Shown piece by piece: positions 61,655 through 64,000 of a stretch of 64,000 nt of DNA (the first letter of the stretch is position 1; every line of letters begins with the position of its first letter). The stretch covers positions 8,370,001 to 8,434,000 of the forward strand of contig NZ_QUMQ01000001.1 in the NCBI RefSeq assembly GCF_003387075.1, given 5' to 3'. The notes beneath the pieces are model-generated. The model was not told the DNA's origin and searched no databases. It saw nothing but the letters and a program-made list of their open reading frames with translations. Origin of the DNA: Asanoa ferruginea. Its GTDB lineage: Bacteria; Actinomycetota; Actinomycetes; Mycobacteriales; Micromonosporaceae. The position numbers and the translations under genes were made by a program.

Positions 61655-62998
61655 ATGACGTCGTTGCTGCCGGAGACCGCCCGCTCGGTCGACGCCGCCG
61701 TCGCACACGCCCAGGCCGCCGGCCGGGTCCCGTCGATCTCCCTAGGCGTCGTCCGCGACGGCGAGCTCGTGCACGTCGCGACCGCCGGCGGGCCCGCCAC
61801 ACCGGGCGACGCACCGCCCGGCCCGGACACCCGCTACCGGATCGGCTCGATCTCCAAGACGATGACCGCGACGCTGGTCCTCCAGCTCCGCGACGAGGGC
61901 CGGCTGGCGCTCGACGACCTGCTCTACCGGCACCTGCCGGGCACGCCGGTCGGCAGCGTGACGCTGCGCCAACTCCTCGGGCACGCCGCCGGCCTGCAAC
62001 GCGAGCCGGAGGGCAAGTGGTGGGAGCGGCACGAGGGCGACGACATCGACGCGCTGCTCGCGGGCCTGACGCCCGACAAGATCGCATTCCCACCACACCG
62101 CACCTACCATTACTCCAATCTGGCGTACGGGCTGCTCGGTGCGGTGCTGCGCCGGGCGACCGGTGAAGACTGGACGACGCTGCTGGGCAAGCGGCTCTTC
62201 GATCCACTGGGGATGCGCGCCACGACCTACCACCCGGTCGAGCCGTTCGCGCGCGGCTACGTCGTACACCCGTGGTCGTCGACCCTGCGTGAAGAACCGC
62301 GGACCGACACCGGCGCGATGGCGCCCGCCGGCCAGCTCTGGTCGACCGTGACCGACCTGGCCAAATGGGCCGCCTTCCTGGCGGCGCCCAAGCCGGAGGT
62401 GCTGGCGAACGACACGATGACCGAGATGTCGGCGCCGGTGGTGATCAGCGACCTGGAGGCGTGGACCGGCGGGCACGGCCTGGGGCTGGAGCTCTACCGC
62501 GTCGGCGAACGGGTCTACGTCGGACACGGCGGCTCGATGCCCGGCTATCTGGCCTGCCTCGCGGTGCACCGCAGGTCGCGCACCGGAGTGGTCGGCTTCG
62601 CCAACGCCTACAGCTTCCGGCAGGGCTCGATCAGCGAGCTCGGCCGGGCGGTGCTGACCGATGTGCTCGACCGCGAGCCGGACCTGCCGGAGGCCTGGCG
62701 CCCGGCCGGCGCGCCACCGCCGCCGCTCGCGCCGCTGACCGGCCGCTGGTGGTGGATGGGCATCGAATACGACCTGGCGTGGCACGACGCGACCAGCGAG
62801 TTCGTGCTGTCGCAGCTGCGCACCGGCGCGCCGAAGCCGACCCGGTTCACGGCCGAGGCGACCGACCGCTGGCGTGGCCGCGGCGGCCCCAACGACGGCG
62901 AGGTGCTGACCGTGCGGCGCGACGAGCACGGCGTGCCGGCGGCGCTGGAGATCGCCACCTTCATCTTCACCCGCCACCCGGACCGGCTGGGGCCCTAA
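61655..62998 (+). CDS. Serine hydrolase (beta-lactamase/D-Ala-D-Ala carboxypeptidase-like, class C fold)
   Basis: A 447-residue penicillin-binding-protein-like esterase. Catalytic serine is in GSISKTMTATLVL near 63 (SxxK), YHYSNLAYGLLG near 152 gives the YxN motif, and the third element is GHGGSMPGYLA near 291 in place of KTG. The C-terminal 90 residues form a beta-barrel-like lipocalin-type extension (WWWMGIEYDLAWHD). There is no signal peptide, so it is probably cytoplasmic. Members hydrolyse esters, D-amino acid peptides or beta-lactams; the target is unknown. ATG 61655 has GAGGAG 10 bases upstream. Its TAA interlocks with the TAG of DUF3097. Confidence 0.85.
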   Translation: MTSLLPETARSVDAAVAHAQAAGRVPSISLGVVRDGELVHVATAGGPATPGDAPPGPDTRYRIGSISKTMTATLVLQLRDEGRLALDDLLYRHLPGTPVGSVTLRQLLGHAAGLQREPEGKWWERHEGDDIDALLAGLTPDKIAFPPHRTYHYSNLAYGLLGAVLRRATGEDWTTLLGKRLFDPLGMRATTYHPVEPFARGYVVHPWSSTLREEPRTDTGAMAPAGQLWSTVTDLAKWAAFLAAPKPEVLANDTMTEMSAPVVISDLEAWTGGHGLGLELYRVGERVYVGHGGSMPGYLACLAVHRRSRTGVVGFANAYSFRQGSISELGRAVLTDVLDREPDLPEAWRPAGAPPPPLAPLTGRWWWMGIEYDLAWHDATSEFVLSQLRTGAPKPTRFTAEATDRWRGRGGPNDGEVLTVRRDEHGVPAALEIATFIFTRHPDRLGP

Positions 62999-63798
62999 CC
63001 CTCCACGGTCACGAAATCGATCAGCCGCTCCATCGAGTTGATCAAGGGCGTTTCGACGTCTTTGTAGGAGCGGACCGTGCGCAGGATCCGCCGCCACATG
63101 TCGGCCGGTTCGGCGACACCGAGGGCGGCGCAGATGCCCTCCTTCCACGGCTGTCCCGGCGGCACCACGGGCCATTCCCGGATGCCCACCGCCGCCGGCT
63201 TCACGGCCTGCCAGATGTCGACGTAGGGATGCCCGGTCACCAGCACGTGCGGTGAGGTGACCCCGGCGACGATGCGGCTCTCCTTGGAGCCGGGTACCAG
63301 GTGGTCGACCAGCACGCCGAGCTTGCGCGACGTGCTGGGCCGGAACGCGGCGACCTCGGCGGCCAGGGCGTCGATCCCGTCGAGCGGTTCCACGACCACG
63401 CCCTCGATCCGCAGGTCGTCGCCCCAGACCCGCTCGACCAGCGCGGCGTCGTGGATGCCCTCGACCCAGATCCGGCTCGCCCGGGCCACCCGCGCGGTGA
63501 CGCCGGCGACCGCGACCGAGCCGCTGGCCGTGCGGGTCTGCTTCGGCGGGCCGGCGGCCACGGCCGGTTTCCGCAGGGTCACCGGCTGGCCGTCGAGCAG
63601 GAACGCGGCCGGCAGCAGCGGGAAGTTGCGGCGCTTGCCGAACCGGTCCTCCAGCACGACCGCGCCCATCTCGAAGCCCACCACCGCGCCGCAGAAGCCG
63701 GAATCGGCGTCTTCGACGACCAGGTCGGGCTCGGCGTCGACCTCGGGTGTCACCTTGCGGCGGCGCCAGTCGCCCGCCAGCACATCCTCCCCATACAT
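62995..63798 (-). CDS. DUF3097-family protein
   Basis: A 267-residue protein of the DUF3097 family, widely conserved in actinobacteria and of unknown function. Typical features: DVLAGDWRRRKVTPEVDAEPDLVVED near 5, ASRIWVEGIHDAALVERVWGDDL near 100, and GVLVDHLVPGSKESRIV near 155, suggesting a Toprim-like or nucleotide-binding fold (GIHDA and VLVDHL). It ends with PLINSMERLIDFVTVEG. ATG 63798 gives MYGEDVLAG, the common start of the family; an upstream GTG would add 13 residues. Convergent with the serine hydrolase. Confidence 0.88.
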   Translation of the reverse strand: MYGEDVLAGDWRRRKVTPEVDAEPDLVVEDADSGFCGAVVGFEMGAVVLEDRFGKRRNFPLLPAAFLLDGQPVTLRKPAVAAGPPKQTRTASGSVAVAGVTARVARASRIWVEGIHDAALVERVWGDDLRIEGVVVEPLDGIDALAAEVAAFRPSTSRKLGVLVDHLVPGSKESRIVAGVTSPHVLVTGHPYVDIWQAVKPAAVGIREWPVVPPGQPWKEGICAALGVAEPADMWRRILRTVRSYKDVETPLINSMERLIDFVTVEG

Positions 63799-63960
63799 GT
63801 GTCCGGACGTTAGCCGCCCGTCCGGCACCGTCCTCACCCGACGCGCCGGATCGACCGGTTCCGTGGGAGGTGTCCAGGTCGGCCTGGTGTGGTGTTCCTC
63901 GCGGGTACCGCACGTCGCACGATCGAGACAGCGACGCGGTCAGCACGTACCCTTTCCTGC

Positions 63961-64000
63961 ATGTCCACCGCAGCGGGTGCCACCACCCTCGCGACGCGCC
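63961..64000 (+). CDS. Start of an unidentified gene, truncated by the window edge
   Basis: ATG at 63961 opens a frame with 13 visible residues (MSTAAGATTLATR) and no stop. It lies 162 bases from the divergent DUF3097 start, a normal spacing for a promoter. Too short to identify. Confidence 0.35.
   Translation, partial: MSTAAGATTLATR

Noticed and set aside
61742-63946. 734-residue minus-strand open frame
   Set aside because: Spans antisense of the serine hydrolase and overlaps DUF3097; Arg/Gly-rich noise with no domain.

Overview
The window is a contiguous, very GC-rich piece of an actinobacterial chromosome, almost certainly from the Micromonosporaceae (Actinoplanes/Asanoa/Micromonospora-like). 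The grounds are frequent GTG starts, TGA/TAG stops, tight 4-base gene overlaps, a SigE-family and an ECF41-type sigma factor, a Streptomyces-type ngcEFG sugar importer, and a MurD2/MurL pair. No rRNA, tRNA, integrase, transposase or CRISPR array was recognised, so it reads as chromosome with a few decaying loci. Assignments rest on motif recognition and recall of protein families; no search was run.

Layout. 1-5.8 kb: end of a sodium:solute symporter, GNAT acetyltransferase, RidA with a divergent CGNR regulator, enoyl-CoA hydratase, beta carbonic anhydrase, a DUF2007 protein and a hexapeptide acetyltransferase. 5.8-12.3 kb: SigE-family sigma factor with a membrane beta-propeller protein, a hydrolase with a long antisense 3' tail, a broken DUF6082 gene, a TPR protein, and a MarR/DJ-1 operon divergent from an MFS exporter. 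12.3-15.3 kb: pgi-zwf, feeding glucose-6-phosphate to glycolysis or the pentose phosphate pathway. 15.3-20.9 kb: SWIM zinc-finger and DUF6493-like genes behind a double-headed MerR (TioE-type) regulator, divergent from an erythromycin-esterase-like gene. 20.9-27.4 kb: alcohol dehydrogenase, an ECF41 sigma / carboxymuconolactone decarboxylase / SDR group, a rifampicin monooxygenase (rox) behind an apparent rifamycin-associated element, an orphan Imm1 immunity protein and an MFS transporter.

27.5-34.3 kb: DUF1232 protein, an unrecognised two-gene operon, a DUF4062-NB-ARC-TPR STAND protein, an ASCH-like protein and a membrane Ser/Thr kinase. 34.4-40.5 kb: GT4 glycosyltransferase divergent from a large MGH1/GH63-like glycosidase, MBL-fold hydrolase, a tiny acidic protein and a MobA-like nucleotidyltransferase. 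40.5-41.2 kb: a gene-free stretch with a 40-bp AT-rich dyad and a 30-bp tandem repeat array built from hairpins. 41.2-48.9 kb, all leftward: a MurR/RpiR regulator, SIS protein, NgcE-NgcF-NgcG importer for GlcNAc/chitobiose (no ATPase), a short family A DNA polymerase, a gutted hydrolase and a HAD phosphatase.

49-53.9 kb: class III aminotransferase and MurD2, divergent from MurL. MurD2 and MurL together supply the D-Glu of peptidoglycan by a route that epimerises L-Glu on the nucleotide precursor. 54-64 kb: TetR divergent from an oxidoreductase/SDR pair, a giant disordered repeat-bearing membrane protein, an NfeD-SPFH pair, a serine hydrolase and a DUF3097 protein. A recurring layout feature is convergent gene pairs whose stop codons interlock in one 4-base CTAG/CTAA/TTAG (seven cases).
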